A DNA stretch of 64,000 bases from Ferdinandcohnia sp036965165 (GTDB lineage: Bacteria; Bacillota; Bacilli; Bacillales; Bacillaceae_L), in contig NZ_JBALOX010000013.1 in assembly GCF_036965165.1 (NCBI RefSeq), positions 9,111 to 73,110 on the forward strand, read 5' to 3'. This document shows positions 63,263 through 64,000 of the stretch, in pieces; positions within the stretch are counted from its first letter, which is position 1; each line of letters opens with the position of its first letter. The notes under the pieces were generated by a model. It was not told where the DNA came from. It worked only from the letters and a program-made list of their open reading frames with translations, and made no database searches. The position numbers and the translations under genes were made by a program.

Positions 63263-64000
63263 TTACTTACCTGACCAGTTTGCTTCACGCTTTTCAATGA
63301 ATGCGCTTAAGCCTTCCTGAGCATCCTGTGAACGGAATAAGAGATTTTGAAGCTCACCTTCGTAACGGATTGCTGCATTAAGTGGCATTTCTTTACCGTT
63401 CATGATTGAAAGCTTAATGTTAGAAGTAGCATAAGATGCACTGTTCGCGATCTTCTGTGCATATTCTAAAGTCTTTGCTCTTGTTTCCTCTTGAGGGTAG
63501 ACACGGTCTACTAGTTTAATAGCTAATGCTTCTTGTGGTGATAATGTTTCACCAGTGATATTTAGATCAAGTGCTTTAGAATGTCCAACTTGGCGAGCTA
63601 GGCGTTGAGTTCCACCTGTTCCCGCTAAAACACCTAAAGAAACCTCTGGAAGTCCGATTTTTCCTGCTTGATCTCCCATGAAACGAAGGTCACAAGCTAG
63701 AGCCATTTCTAAACCACCACCAACAGTGTGCCCCTCTAGGCAAGCGATCCAGATTTGTGGAGAGCGCGCAATTTTATCCAAAGTTTCGTTACAGAATAAG
63801 CAAAATTGTGTTTTAAAGCGTGGCTCTGCTGATTTTAGGAAATTGATATTTGCACCCGCTGAGAAGAACTTCGGCATATCACTCATCAATACAGCCACTT
63901 TAATGTCATTATCAAAGCGAATATCGTCAATTGCGGCATTTAATTCTTTGTAATAATCAAGGTCATATGAATTCGTTTTGTTTACATGGATGTGAACTTC
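63263..64000 (-). CDS. Enoyl-CoA hydratase/isomerase (N-terminus cut by right window edge)
   Basis: Crotonase-fold enzyme; about 245 residues lie in the window and the reading frame stays open to the right edge. Oxyanion-hole motifs are seen: SAGANI (after MPKFF) and EGHTVGGGLEMALACDLRF, with GLPEVSLGVLAGTGGTQRLAR containing the usual catalytic Glu region. It would hydrate an enoyl-CoA made after activation by the neighbouring CoA ligase. It ends before a terminator, so the ligase may be a separate transcript. Alternatives in the fold (lyase, isomerase) are not excluded. Confidence 0.88.
   Translation of the reverse strand, partial: EVHIHVNKTNSYDLDYYKELNAAIDDIRFDNDIKVAVLMSDMPKFFSAGANINFLKSAEPRFKTQFCLFCNETLDKIARSPQIWIACLEGHTVGGGLEMALACDLRFMGDQAGKIGLPEVSLGVLAGTGGTQRLARQVGHSKALDLNITGETLSPQEALAIKLVDRVYPQEETRAKTLEYAQKIANSASYATSNIKLSIMNGKEMPLNAAIRYEGELQNLLFRSQDAQEGLSAFIEKREANWSGK

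Overview
The window looks like a chromosomal contig from a low-GC, Gram-positive Bacillaceae bacterium, probably Neobacillus, Mesobacillus or Cytobacillus-like. Evidence: strong AGGAGG-type ribosome binding sites, TTGACA/TATAAT promoters, a T-box and a SAM-I riboswitch, and Bacillus-style gene sets (xpaC-yaaN, yhbD-bactofilin, natAB with a LytTR/GHKL pair, SE1832). It is a draft assembly with unresolved bases at 11078-11108, 11387-11481, 22361-22521 and 55645-55646. No rRNA, tRNA, prophage, intact insertion sequence or CRISPR array was seen.

Layout. 1-4.3 kb: a YesM-type sensor kinase (cut by the left edge) next to a TRAP transporter operon dctQ-dctM-dctP with a cre-like site in front. 4.5-7 kb: an orphan multi-pass membrane protein and a Gfo/Idh/MocA dehydrogenase. 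7.1-10.7 kb: an envelope-stress-like module, DUF1700 and DUF4097 genes divergent from a NarL-type two-component pair. 10.7-14 kb: a YfmL-like RNA helicase (gapped), a bactofilin and YhbD. 14.2-18.4 kb: the uronate operon kdgA-kdgK-kduI-kduD with divergent IclR regulator kdgR. 18.6-22.2 kb: T-box-controlled brnQ, then xpaC-yaaN. 22.8-25.6 kb: a GntR/ABC operon. 25.6-28.6 kb: UDP-glucose dehydrogenase, PAP2 phosphatase and a GT4 glycosyltransferase. 28.8-36.8 kb: MATE, phosphodiesterase, UMF1-type MFS, SE1832, a beta-propeller protein, DoxX and a POT peptide transporter. 36.9-41.2 kb: TraB-family protein, the remains of a sodium:alanine symporter, an LtaS-like enzyme and a small cupin. 41.2-44.8 kb: natAB and its divergent two-component regulator. 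45-47.5 kb: a DHA2 drug exporter and glutaminase. 47.9-52.1 kb: a SAM-riboswitch operon metN-metI-metQ plus an HcxA-like hydroxycarboxylate dehydrogenase. 52.3-56.3 kb: MarR regulator and a heterodimeric ABC exporter. 56.4-64 kb: aromatic-acid module (LivFGMH-type ABC transporter, binding protein, benzoate-CoA-ligase-like enzyme, enoyl-CoA hydratase cut by the right edge).

The most unusual content is repetitive intergenic DNA. A modular repeat (R1; three long copies and a fragment) always sits 21-38 bp upstream of the start codon of a leftward gene. One copy is wedged between the SAM riboswitch terminator and metN. A hairpin module inside R1 occupies different positions in two copies and shows compensatory base changes. 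A second palindromic family (R2) has three copies. Two arrays of the same 53-bp tandem repeat lie 35 kb apart, and a different 52-bp tandem repeat surrounds an assembly gap. A further palindrome sits between the T-box terminator and brnQ.
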